Source: an uncultured Bacteroidales bacterium
GTDB taxonomy: Bacteria > Bacteroidota > Bacteroidia > Bacteroidales > Muribaculaceae
Reading direction: 5' to 3'
Assembly (NCBI GenBank): GCA_902776435.1
Contig: CACYQB010000011.1
Coordinates: 124,001-188,000, forward strand
DNA: 64,000 nt
The notes under the pieces are model-generated. The model saw only the letters and a list, made by a program, of their open reading frames with translations, did no database searches and was not told the origin of the DNA. The position numbers and the translations under genes are program-made. Positions 53,338-61,253 of the stretch are shown here, piece by piece (within the stretch, counting starts at the first letter, position 1; every line of letters starts with the position of its first letter).

Positions 53338-53621
53338 CTCAACGCTCCTTTCTTCCAGGCATAAGCCAGACCTAAAAAAACCGTCTCCACGTCAAACATC
53401 AGGAACAAGATGGCAAACAGGTAATAGCCCACATGATACTGGGCCATCGAATCTCCACGGGTGGGGATACCGCACTCAAAGGGCTCGCCTTTCTTCTTAG
53501 TGTAACTGCGCGGGCCAATGAGCCACGCGATAACCAGGGCGCCGACCACAAGCAACACACCGGTCAAGGCCGCTGTGATGGCGAGCGTCGTGCTCTGTAC
53601 TCCGAAAATTGCTGAATCCAT
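53328..53621 (-). CDS. nuoA: NADH-quinone oxidoreductase subunit A, lacking the third membrane helix
   Basis: A protein of 97 residues; the family is usually about 115-125. The first helix, the loop [14 protein letters not shown] and the second helix [20 protein letters not shown] are normal, and the C-terminal [13 protein letters not shown] is normal. The stretch that should follow FDVETVFL (YPWA..., then a full membrane helix of about 25 residues) is missing in frame, with the join at about 53371-53376. The protein would have two helices, not three, so its function is doubtful. Either an in-frame deletion or an assembly collapse. It is the first gene of the nuo-atp cluster. Confidence 0.85.
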   Translation of the reverse strand: MDSAIFGVQSTTLAITAALTGVLLVVGALVIAWLIGPRSYTKKKGEPFECGIPTRGDSMAQYHVGYYLFAILFLMFDVETVFLGLAYAWKKGALRWK

Positions 53622-53757
53622 AAAACGAAGTTTATCTATTGTTTGTTCTAATTTTTGGCAGGTTAAACTAAACAGTCACCCCCGAAGCCCCTATCGTACA
53701 AGCTATTACACACGTGCGCGCGTGTAGATACCATATTTAAAGCCTCGAAAGTCGGTG

Positions 53758-53789
53758 CAAATTTACATAAAATATATTAATTGGGCAAC
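53758..53789 (-). promoter_or_regulatory. Probable promoter of the nuo-atp cluster
   Basis: On the minus strand GTTG (53789-53786, one mismatch to TTTG), 20 nt, TAAATTTG (53765-53758). The leader to the nuoA start is about 130 nt and includes a palindrome ACACACGTGCGCGCGTGT (about 53708-53725). Confidence 0.6.
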
Positions 53790-53861
53790 CTTTTCCCCCA
53801 CTAAAAATAGTAGTTGTTGATTAGTGACACACTATCAGAACATTGCCGACTTAAAAAGAAA

Positions 53862-54000
53862 GCTCCTCCCCTGGCTGAGGGAGGAGGCAAGAAGCGCCGG
53901 AGGAGGGAGAGACAACAAAGGCGTCGATGCTACCTGGAGTAGTGGGCACCCTCACGGTAGCATCGACGCCCCCCAACCCCCTCTTATCCAAGAGGGGGAG
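53862..54000. repeat. Two inverted palindromic repeat units
   Basis: The GGGAGGAG..GCGCCGGAGGAGGG unit (53862-53910) and the CCCCCTCTTATCCAAGAGGGGGAG unit (53977-54000, in inverted orientation relative to 33163 and 36222), joined by GGCGTCGATGCTACC. The second hairpin lies just downstream of the stop of the next gene and may serve as its terminator. Confidence 0.75.
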
Positions 54001-54038
54001 CTGAGTATCAGCAGCTTAATTTCGTCGAGTTCTTATGT

Positions 54039-55058
54039 TTATTGGACTGACATGGCGATGCGCAAGCCCACGTTGACATTGTCATCATTGGGGATACCTT
54101 CGCGACGATAAGTCACGCGGTTCATTCTCCATCCCTGGCCCCAGCTGCCGCCACGCACAATGCGTGCAGTGCCTGTCAGCGGACCCGTCGGGTTGGTCTG
54201 GGCTTCTTCAGTATATAAGCCATACCAGTCGGAGCACCATTCACCGACGTTTCCAGCCATGTCATAAATGCCCAACTCGTTAGGCATCTTAGTGCCCACA
54301 GCATGGGTAACTTCACCCGAGTTGTCAATGTGCCATGCGATCTCGTCAATGTCGTTACCGCCTGCAAACATGTAGCCATGGTCGTATTTTCCACCACGCG
54401 CAGCATATTCCCACTCAGCATCGGTGAGCATGCGGAAGGTCTTGCCCGTCTTCTGGTTAAGCTTGGTGATAAAGGACTGGCATTTGGCGAAGGTCACCTT
54501 CTCCACCGGACGATTAAAGTCGTTGGTATAGCCATTGGCGCTAGTGAACCAGCTCGGATTTTGGCTGGTGCCCATCACTGCCCTCCACAAGGCTTGCGTC
54601 ACCTCTGTCGTGCAGATGTAGAAATCAGACAAGGTCACCTGATGAACAGGCAGCTCCCAAGGCTTGACATAGGGGTCAATGTCGACACGTCCACCCATCA
54701 TGAATGTGCCACCCTCGACGAGCAACATGTCAAAGGTCACGCTGCCGACGGTATACGTCTCAATGACGGGCTCATAGGGGCTAGCGGGCCAGTTACCCGA
54801 CAGCAGGTAATCGATCAAGACGGTGACGTCACTGATAGACACTGAGCCATCAAGATCAACATCACAGGCTTCCAAATTAACTCTTGACGGGTCTCCGGAC
54901 AGCAGATAGTCGATCAGCTCGGTCACATCACTGATGTTAACGCTTCCATCATCGTCCACATCGCCACGGTTTGCGCTGTTCTGACCGTTCATCGGCATCC
55001 AGCACATGGCCATCATGCACACACTAAAAACAAAGGTTAAAAAGTTCTTTTTACACAT
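54039..55058 (-). CDS. Secreted dockerin plus FGE-fold (SUMF1) protein
   Basis: A protein of 339 residues. Signal peptide (1-26, ending MNGQ), then a two-repeat dockerin (about 31-92: DVDDDGSVNISDVTELIDYLL, DVDLDGSVSISDVTVLIDYLL), then a formylglycine-generating-enzyme fold (about 105-339: VEGGTFMMGG, EVTQALWRAVMG, LTDAEWEYAARGG, DMAGNVGEWCSDWYG). The C-terminal RGGSWGQGWRMNRVTYRREG lacks the two cysteines that bind copper in true FGE, so sulfatase activation is unlikely; a binding role is more probable. The domain order is the reverse of what is usual for dockerins (N-terminal here). The start at 55058 is set by the signal peptide. Confidence 0.87.
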   Translation of the reverse strand: MCKKNFLTFVFSVCMMAMCWMPMNGQNSANRGDVDDDGSVNISDVTELIDYLLSGDPSRVNLEACDVDLDGSVSISDVTVLIDYLLSGNWPASPYEPVIETYTVGSVTFDMLLVEGGTFMMGGRVDIDPYVKPWELPVHQVTLSDFYICTTEVTQALWRAVMGTSQNPSWFTSANGYTNDFNRPVEKVTFAKCQSFITKLNQKTGKTFRMLTDAEWEYAARGGKYDHGYMFAGGNDIDEIAWHIDNSGEVTHAVGTKMPNELGIYDMAGNVGEWCSDWYGLYTEEAQTNPTGPLTGTARIVRGGSWGQGWRMNRVTYRREGIPNDDNVNVGLRIAMSVQ

Positions 55059-55132
55059 TTCTATTGAAATTATAATTGTTTGATTTTGTCGTGTTTTCAT
55101 CAACACTTTAGCGCATCAAATGAAAATTCGTG

Positions 55133-55140
55133 CAAAGATA
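55133..55140 (-). promoter_or_regulatory. Putative -7 box (TATCTTTG) for the dockerin/FGE gene
   Basis: TATCTTTG on the minus strand, about 75 nt upstream of the start; no clear -33 TTTG. Confidence 0.5.
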
Positions 55141-55223
55141 ATAGTTTTTTTTGACTAAAAATTTAAAACCCGAAAAAACGTCACCCCACCCCACAAAAAA
55201 ACGCTATTTACATTAAAACTTCG

Positions 55224-55330
55224 CGACTTTGCGACTTAGCGAGAGGCCCACCGAATGCGGATGCCAATATTTTGCGAGCCCCTTGCGAGCAAACAAAACT
55301 TAGCGGCTTAGCGGCTTAGCGTGAGGCCCA
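55224..55330. repeat. CTTAGCGG-type repeat pair
   Basis: Two units that end in the same words: CGACTTTGCGACTTAGCGAG then AGGCCCA (55224-55250) and CTTAGCGG x2 then CTTAGCGTGAGGCCCA (55299-55330). Similar 8-mer repeats are widespread between bacterial genes. The rest of the gap to 55405 holds the tonB-receptor promoter. Confidence 0.7.
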
Positions 55331-55369
55331 GTTGCAGCCGTGCGGCGCCTCGGGAAATCCAAAATAAAT

Positions 55370-55400
55370 TTTGTTTTCCGCTCGGCTTGCACTACCTTTG
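55370..55400 (+). promoter_or_regulatory. -33/-7 promoter of the TonB-dependent receptor gene
   Basis: TTTG (55370-55373), 19 nt, TACCTTTG (55393-55400): full consensus. The ATG at 55406 lies about where transcription should start, so the mRNA may be almost leaderless. Confidence 0.82.
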
Positions 55401-55405
55401 CAGGC

Positions 55406-57634
55406 ATGAAAAAAATGATGTTGATGATCACATCGTGTCTTTTGGCCCTTGCCGGGGCTGCGACAGAGCCGCCGACAACGGTCGGTGATACGCTGTCGCT
55501 GGGCGAGGTGACGGTGACCGCCATCAAGCAGAGCGCGGACCTGCGCACCCAGGCCACGGCGCTGACCGTTATCGGTCAGCACGAGGCGGAGCGCAACCAG
55601 GTGCTGTCGGTAAAGACGGCAGCCGACCTGGTGCCTAACCTCTTCATCCCCGATTACGGCAGCAGGATGACCTCGACGGTCTATGTCCGCGGCATCGGCA
55701 CGCGCATCGACCAGCCCGCCGTGGGCCTGACCATCGACAATGTGCCGGTGATCACCAAGGAGAACTACGATTTTGACTTGATGGACGTGGCCCGCTTTGA
55801 GATGCTGCGTGGCCCTCAGAACACGCTATACGGCCGCAACACGCTGGGCGGCCTGATGAACATCTACACCCTGTCACCGCTCAACTATCAGGGCACACGC
55901 GCGGTCGTCGAGGGCGCTACCCACGGCACATGGCGCGCAGGACTGAGCCATTACATGCTGTTGAAAGAGGACCTGGGCCTCTCGCTGTCAGCCCAATACA
56001 ATTCCACCGAAGGCGAGTTCACCAACCGCTACAACGGCCGCCGCTGCGACTGGGAACGCCAGTTCAGTGGCCGTGCCAAGGTCGAATGGCGCAACCATGA
56101 CGGGTGGTACCTCTCCAATGTGGCCTCGGTGTCGGTAAGCCGTCAGGGAGGCTACCCCTATGAGTGGGTAGAGACAGGTCACATCGCCTACAATGACACC
56201 TGTTTCTATCGCCGCACCTCGGTGACCGACGGCTTGACCGTGCGCAAGGCCTTTGACCGCTTCACCTTGTCCAGCATCACCAGTTACCAGTATCTGGATG
56301 ACAACATGACGCTGGACCAGGATTTCACCGTACGCGACTACTTTACCCTGACCCAGGCGCGCAGCGAACACGCCGTGACTCAGGATTTTATTGCTCGCAG
56401 CCACGAGAAGGCCTCGGGCTATAACTGGCTCATGGGCGCCAGCGGTTTCTTCCGCCGTTACAGGATGGATGCCCCGGTGACTTTCTACGACTACGGCATT
56501 GCACAGCTGATTGAGAAGCATTTCAACGATGCCCTCCCCGAGTACCCCATCGCGTGGGACACCCGCTCGTTCCTGCTCGGCAGCCACTTCACCAGCCCCA
56601 ATTGGGGCGCTGCGCTCTACCACGAGAGCACCTACCACTGGGGACAGTGGACCCTGCAGGCTGGACTGCGCCTCGACTATGAGCACGCCCGCCTCAACTA
56701 CCACAGCGAGACGCACACGGGCTTCAGCATGTTCGAGGCGGCCACTGGTGAACTGTATGCCCACGGGGTCATCAACATCGACGACCATGGCAATCTCAAC
56801 AAGGATTTCTTTGACCTGCTGCCCAATGTGAGCCTCACTTGGCACCCCTGGGCGGGCAAGAACCATACCATCTATCTCGCCGCCTCGCGCGGCAGCAAGG
56901 CCGGCGGTTTCAATACCCAGATGTTCAGCGACGTCTTGCAGCAGCGGCTGATGAAGATGATGGGCATCGGCATGCAGTATGATGTGGACAAGATGGTGGG
57001 CTACAAGCCCGAGAAGGCTTGGAACTACGAACTGGGCGGCCACTTTGAGTGTTGGGACGGTCGCGTACAGAGCGACATGGACGTGTTCTTCATGGACTGC
57101 CGTGACCGACAGTTGACCGTGTTTCCGCCGGGCACCACAACGGGCCGCATGATGACCAATGCGGGCAAGACTCACAGCTGGGGTGCCGAGTTCGCCATGT
57201 CGGTGGTTCCCACCGAGTTAACCCACATGAATTTAAGTTATGGTTTCACTCATGCGACGTTCAAGGATTACAACGACGGCAAGGTGGATCACAGCGGCAA
57301 GCGTGTCCCCTATGCCCCGATGCACACCCTGTTTGCCGAAGTGGATCACTCGTTCAAGATCAGCAATGACATGAACAAGATGCTCACCCTGGCCGCCAAC
57401 GTGCGCGCCACGGGCGACATCTATTGGGACGAAGCCAACACGCTGCGACAGCCCTTCTACGCCCTGCTGGGTGCTTCCGTCACCTGGAAACAACAGCACT
57501 ACAGCCTGCAACTGTGGGGCCGCAACCTCACCGACACCCAGTACAAGACCTTCTACTTCGTGTCGATTCAGCATCACTTCCTGCAACGCGGCCATGGCCG
57601 CCAATTCGGCGCCACCCTCCGCTTGAACTTCTAG
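55406..57634 (+). CDS. TonB-dependent outer membrane receptor
   Basis: A protein of 742 residues with a signal peptide (MKKMMLMITSCLLALAGAA). A TonB-box-like DTLSLGEVTVTA comes next, then the plug domain (about 45-160: TVYVRGIGTRIDQPAVGLTIDNVPV, MLRGPQNTLYGRNTLGGLMNIYT) and a 22-strand-type barrel ending in LRLNF with the terminal Phe of outer-membrane proteins. It lacks the carboxypeptidase-like N-terminal domain and SusD partner of polysaccharide systems, so it is more like the iron-complex, cofactor or small-molecule receptors. The substrate is unknown. The start at 55406 fits the signal peptide and promoter. Three lipoprotein genes follow under their own promoters. Confidence 0.92.
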   Translation: MKKMMLMITSCLLALAGAATEPPTTVGDTLSLGEVTVTAIKQSADLRTQATALTVIGQHEAERNQVLSVKTAADLVPNLFIPDYGSRMTSTVYVRGIGTRIDQPAVGLTIDNVPVITKENYDFDLMDVARFEMLRGPQNTLYGRNTLGGLMNIYTLSPLNYQGTRAVVEGATHGTWRAGLSHYMLLKEDLGLSLSAQYNSTEGEFTNRYNGRRCDWERQFSGRAKVEWRNHDGWYLSNVASVSVSRQGGYPYEWVETGHIAYNDTCFYRRTSVTDGLTVRKAFDRFTLSSITSYQYLDDNMTLDQDFTVRDYFTLTQARSEHAVTQDFIARSHEKASGYNWLMGASGFFRRYRMDAPVTFYDYGIAQLIEKHFNDALPEYPIAWDTRSFLLGSHFTSPNWGAALYHESTYHWGQWTLQAGLRLDYEHARLNYHSETHTGFSMFEAATGELYAHGVINIDDHGNLNKDFFDLLPNVSLTWHPWAGKNHTIYLAASRGSKAGGFNTQMFSDVLQQRLMKMMGIGMQYDVDKMVGYKPEKAWNYELGGHFECWDGRVQSDMDVFFMDCRDRQLTVFPPGTTTGRMMTNAGKTHSWGAEFAMSVVPTELTHMNLSYGFTHATFKDYNDGKVDHSGKRVPYAPMHTLFAEVDHSFKISNDMNKMLTLAANVRATGDIYWDEANTLRQPFYALLGASVTWKQQHYSLQLWGRNLTDTQYKTFYFVSIQHHFLQRGHGRQFGATLRLNF

Positions 57635-57686
57635 AGACCACTTTCTCATGTTTCATCTATACAATCGGCAAAAAGGTCTATAAAAT

Positions 57687-57717
57687 TTTGTCGAATTAGA
57701 CAATTCGACTAATTTTG
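57687..57717 (+). promoter_or_regulatory. Promoter with embedded operator-like palindrome, upstream of lipoprotein gene
   Basis: TTTG (57687-57690), 19 nt, TAATTTTG (57710-57717). The spacer is almost exactly filled by a perfect inverted repeat GTCGAATT-agac-AATTCGAC (57690-57709). A protein bound there would block RNA polymerase, so this is a candidate operator. Confidence 0.75.
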
Positions 57718-57783
57718 CAAAACAAAGGGCAAAAACAACTACTTGTCAATTAACAATTTACATAATTTAAAAAAGAAAAAACT

Positions 57784-58242
57784 ATGAAGAAATTTTTCAG
57801 TATGTTATTCGTGTTCACCATGTTAGGCATGGTGTTTACTGCTTGCGGTGACGATAAGGACGAGCCTGAAACGCCCAAAACCCAAAACTTGGTGAGCGTA
57901 CACGAGGAAGGCGAGCGCTATTTCGTGTTTGACATCGACACAAACAAGGACAAGAGCACTATCTACATGTACGACATCCAGTTTGCTCCAGGAGCTCCCA
58001 AAATGACCCTGCGTGTTAACGTTCCCGCAACTTTGAACCAAAGCGGCAATGCCTATATCATGTCTGGCACAGGTCTCGTGGCCGAAATGTTTATCCCCAG
58101 CACTAATAACTGGGTTTCAAAGTCTGATGATGCATACAAGTTAAATAACCTGTCATGCACGGTCAACCCAAGCGCCAAACAGTATTCCCTCTCCTTTGAC
58201 GCCCACGGAGGCCACTTCGAGGAAAGCGGCAGACTCAAATAG
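57784..58242 (+). CDS. Small lipoprotein of unknown function
   Basis: A protein of 152 residues with a lipoprotein signal (MKKFFSMLFVFTMLGMVFTAC; lipobox FTAC, Cys at 21) followed by an acidic linker GDDKDEPETPK. The mature part is beta-rich with no recognised domain (DIQFAPGAPKMTLRVNVP, AKQYSLSFDAHGG). It may be a short relative of the two lipoproteins that follow, which share the repeated theme of describing strands and a C-terminal hydrophobic block, but I cannot show this by alignment. It is expressed from its own promoter with a candidate operator and ends at a terminator. Confidence 0.8.
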   Translation: MKKFFSMLFVFTMLGMVFTACGDDKDEPETPKTQNLVSVHEEGERYFVFDIDTNKDKSTIYMYDIQFAPGAPKMTLRVNVPATLNQSGNAYIMSGTGLVAEMFIPSTNNWVSKSDDAYKLNNLSCTVNPSAKQYSLSFDAHGGHFEESGRLK

Positions 58243-58278
58243 AACTGTTTTTAACTACATTTAATATAAAAAACATTA

Positions 58279-58314
58279 CAAATGGTGCAAGATTACAGGC
58301 GCCATTTGTTTTTT
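58279..58314 (+). terminator. Terminator of the small lipoprotein gene
   Basis: CAAATGGTGC, loop of about 10 nt, GCGCCATTTG (one mismatch) followed by six T. Confidence 0.8.
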
Positions 58315-58319
58315 CAATG

Positions 58320-58327
58320 TAACTTTG
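58320..58327 (+). promoter_or_regulatory. Putative -7 box (TAACTTTG) for the lipoprotein pair
   Basis: TAACTTTG about 37 nt upstream of the start at 58364; no TTTG at the standard distance because the previous terminator occupies the spot. Confidence 0.5.
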
Positions 58328-58363
58328 CGGCCAATATCAATTATACATTTCAAAACAAAAGTC

Positions 58364-59215
58364 ATGAAAAAGATCTTTTTATTGATAGCAATGATGGGCG
58401 TGCTCATGGGAGCCATCTCATGCAGTGACAACGACGAGCCCAAGAGGGGCGACGGCGTCTTCACCGTCAACACCCCGATGATCAACCACATGTACAACAC
58501 CACGACAGGTACCGTGATGGGCATCAGCAACACGCACAACAAGCTCACACTCGACACCGTCAAGCACATCGCCTCGCTGGAACTCAACTACAAGGACGGC
58601 AGCGGCGACAAGACGCTGAGCATCAGCAATATCACAGCGCGTCCCAAGAGACTGGGTTTCTATGAGCTTTCTGCCACCGGCAACGGCCAGTTCAAGGACT
58701 TCAAGGGCTATGTTGACTTCAACGAGGGCTCGATGCGCTATATCTATACCACTGCCGACGGCATCCGCGTCATCTCCACCCTCCCCGAGGTGTTCTTCCT
58801 CAAGAGCAAGAGCACAATCACCTATGACGACACGACCAAGACCACAGTCATGGACGGCGCCATGTACCAGTTTGAGCTCAGGCCCGCCTCGTCAAGTGTG
58901 CTGATCAAGGTGATGGGCATCGTTCACGCCAAGGATCTGAAATACTTTATCAGCCTCACCGGTAACGGCGCTGAACTTACCCCCACGGCCAACGGCTACC
59001 TCGTCCAGGGCGAGAACATCAGGACCAGCGGCGTGTACCGCAACTGGGTGGACAGCACCTCCAGCGTGGTCTCCACGACCGACAAGTACCCGTTCAAGAC
59101 GTTCCACGCCGACATTGACCTGGTCAACGATTCGCTGAAGGCCACCTTCATGATGGGCGGCAGCGCCACCGTCGTCGCCACGGGCACCACTTATCCTGAC
59201 TACACCGCTTATTAA
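58364..59215 (+). CDS. Lipoprotein of unknown function, first of a paralogous pair
   Basis: A protein of 283 residues with a lipoprotein signal (MKKIFLLIAMMGVLMGAISC; Cys at 20) and an acidic linker. The mature part is beta-rich; GNGQFKDFKGYVDFNEGSMRY aligns in outline with GSGDFTGIEQLTGYIDFATGAMW of the next gene, so the two are paralogues. It could belong to one of the Bacteroidota DUF families of surface lipoproteins (DUF4840-like), but I am not certain. It is co-transcribed with the next gene (38 bp gap). A role with the TonB receptor upstream is possible by location only. Confidence 0.8.
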   Translation: MKKIFLLIAMMGVLMGAISCSDNDEPKRGDGVFTVNTPMINHMYNTTTGTVMGISNTHNKLTLDTVKHIASLELNYKDGSGDKTLSISNITARPKRLGFYELSATGNGQFKDFKGYVDFNEGSMRYIYTTADGIRVISTLPEVFFLKSKSTITYDDTTKTTVMDGAMYQFELRPASSSVLIKVMGIVHAKDLKYFISLTGNGAELTPTANGYLVQGENIRTSGVYRNWVDSTSSVVSTTDKYPFKTFHADIDLVNDSLKATFMMGGSATVVATGTTYPDYTAY

Positions 59216-59253
59216 TCAACAATTATACAACCAATTAAAACTAGAAGAAGGAA

Positions 59254-60039
59254 ATGAAAAAATTCTTTTATCTTTTTGCAGTGCTGGCACTCGTCTCGTT
59301 GAGCGCCTGCAATGACAATGATGAGACTGTCAACAAGCAGACCGCAAGAATGACCATCAACAACCGTACAGTTGACGGCGACAATGTGGTGTTCTCACAG
59401 GGAATCGCCAAGGTCGAACTTGACTACACCAATATGCTCGTTCAATTCACCACCGACTACAAGGACATCAACGGCCAGTCCCACACCATCACCACGCCAC
59501 AAATGAAGCTGAACCTCCAGGGCGCCACGGTCTATAAATTTGACGTTGCGGGCTCAGGCGACTTTACCGGCATTGAGCAATTGACCGGTTATATCGACTT
59601 TGCTACGGGCGCGATGTGGTTCTCATTTGAGGAAGGTTCCGCCAAGGTGTACAGTTCCACCCACTTGCTGTATAACTACACGACCACCATGGTCACCAAC
59701 CCTGACAACAACAACCACTTCAGCCACGATCAGTCGGCCTATATGTTTGCTCTCAATGCCAAGGGTGATACCTGCACCATGACAATCAGCAACTTCATCC
59801 CCAACATGAGCGGTTCGGTTCAGGCTGGACAAATCCAGTACAGCAACTTGACCGTGACGCCTACTACCACGGGCTACACCATCACCGCCGATGAGGCTGA
59901 ATCCAGCTACAGAGGCTTCTACACCATCACCGACCTGGATATCGAGCTTGACACCCAAGGCTTAATTATCGGTGGCTCGTTCAAGTGCAGCGACCTCGAC
60001 TTCACCCTCGATGGCCGCATGTTCCCCCTAACAAAGTAA
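59254..60039 (+). CDS. Lipoprotein of unknown function, second of a paralogous pair
   Basis: A protein of 261 residues with a lipoprotein signal (MKKFFYLFAVLALVSLSAC; Cys at 19) and the acidic NDNDETVNK linker. It is beta-rich, with AGSGDFTGIEQLTGYIDFATG in common with its neighbour and a C-terminal DLDIELDTQGLIIGGSFKCSDLDFTLDG. Length and layout match the previous gene. Function unknown. It is last in its unit and ends at a long hairpin terminator facing the convergent ABC-transporter operon. Confidence 0.8.
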   Translation: MKKFFYLFAVLALVSLSACNDNDETVNKQTARMTINNRTVDGDNVVFSQGIAKVELDYTNMLVQFTTDYKDINGQSHTITTPQMKLNLQGATVYKFDVAGSGDFTGIEQLTGYIDFATGAMWFSFEEGSAKVYSSTHLLYNYTTTMVTNPDNNNHFSHDQSAYMFALNAKGDTCTMTISNFIPNMSGSVQAGQIQYSNLTVTPTTTGYTITADEAESSYRGFYTITDLDIELDTQGLIIGGSFKCSDLDFTLDGRMFPLTK

Positions 60040-60075
60040 AGCCATCACCGAGCAGAACAAGAAAAAAGTAAACCA

Positions 60076-60123
60076 CTGATAATCAACTCCCCCTCTTGGA
60101 TAAGAGAGGGAGTTGATTATCAG
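60076..60123. terminator. Long hairpin between convergent operons, built from the CTCCCCCTCTTGG repeat
   Basis: CTGATAATCAACTCC..CCTCTT-ggat-AAGAG..GGGAGTTGATTATCAG forms a stem of about 21 bp with one irregularity. The sequence past it (TACTTTATTTTCGTCGAACTCACGTT) is the inverted complement of the usual left flank of this repeat family, so the copy is a rearranged repeat. It probably stops transcription from both sides. Confidence 0.8.
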
Positions 60124-60164
60124 TACTTTATTTTCGTCGAACTCACGTTAAATCTAGAGGCTTA

Positions 60165-61253
60165 TTAGGAGTTTTTCTTGTAGCTGATGACGGCCCAGGT
60201 GGCCATGAGCGAACCGATACCCAGCAGGGCGAGTATCTGGTGCCAGATGCTGGACAGCCCGCCGCCACGGATGAAAACGGTACGCACCGCCTCGATGAAA
60301 TAGGACATGGGGTTGACATAGGTCGTGGCATAGGCCCATGAGGGCATCGAGCGCGTGGGCGTGAACAGGCCCGAGAGCAACAACATCATCACCACGAAAA
60401 ACCACATCACGAAGATGGCTTGCTGCATCGTATCGCTGTAATTGCTGATCATCAGGCCGAACGAACTCCAGAACAAGGCCAGCAACATCACCAGCAGATA
60501 AATCAGCGCCAGTGGGCCAACACTGGTGATGCCATAGACTGCCCAGGCCAACAGCAGGCACACCGTGATGACAAACAGGGCAATCACCCAGTAAGGGATG
60601 AGTTTGGCCAGGATAAACGACCACTTGCTCACGGGCGTGACGTTGATCTGCTCGATGGTGCCCGCCTCCTTCTCACCCACGATGTTGAGCGCGGGCAGGA
60701 AACCCGTCATCAACATCATCACGATGGCGAACAGGGCAGGTATCATGAACAGCTTGAAATTCAGGTTCTTATTATATAGAAACAAGGTCGATACACGTGA
60801 CTGCATCGCGGCGATGTCAGGATTGACATGGGCCGTGACAATCTGCGACAGGTAAGCCCCGCCCATCGCCCCCTTGGTGCCATTGACGGCGTTGGCGGCG
60901 ATGAGCACCTGCGGCTGCTTACCCAAGGTCAAGTCGCGACTGTAATCTTGCGGAATGACCATCACGACATCGGCCCGCGATTGCTCGACCTCTTGCAGCG
61001 CCGCTCGATAGGTGGGTTGCTGCCCCTTGAAGATGAAGTAGTTGCTGGCCTCGATGCTGTGCACCAGCTGCTGCGACAAGGTGGAGCGGTCGTTGTCCAC
61101 AATGGTGACCTTGATATTCTTCACCTCCATGTTCATCACCCAGGGCATGACGCACATGATCATGATGGGAAACACCACAATGAGTTTCGGCAGGAAGGCA
61201 TTGCGACGAATCTGAGTGAACTCCTTCTGTATGAGATATTTCATTGTTTTCAT
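60165..61253 (-). CDS. ABC-2 type permease (second permease of efflux system)
   Basis: A protein of 362 residues: one N-terminal helix, a periplasmic domain (about 45-170) and five C-terminal helices with GEKEAGTIEQINVTPVSKW, the ABC-2 signature (E-GT-E-L/I-VTP). Resembles YbhS/YbhR/YhhJ permeases. The ATG overlaps the stop of the preceding permease (ATGA), so the two are translationally coupled and probably form a heterodimer. It exports an unknown, perhaps hydrophobic, compound. Confidence 0.9.
   Translation of the reverse strand: MKTMKYLIQKEFTQIRRNAFLPKLIVVFPIMIMCVMPWVMNMEVKNIKVTIVDNDRSTLSQQLVHSIEASNYFIFKGQQPTYRAALQEVEQSRADVVMVIPQDYSRDLTLGKQPQVLIAANAVNGTKGAMGGAYLSQIVTAHVNPDIAAMQSRVSTLFLYNKNLNFKLFMIPALFAIVMMLMTGFLPALNIVGEKEAGTIEQINVTPVSKWSFILAKLIPYWVIALFVITVCLLLAWAVYGITSVGPLALIYLLVMLLALFWSSFGLMISNYSDTMQQAIFVMWFFVVMMLLLSGLFTPTRSMPSWAYATTYVNPMSYFIEAVRTVFIRGGGLSSIWHQILALLGIGSLMATWAVISYKKNS

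Noticed and set aside
54039-55058. Sulfatase-activating enzyme (true FGE).
   Set aside because: The catalytic cysteines are missing, there is no sulfatase nearby, and the protein is fused to a dockerin.
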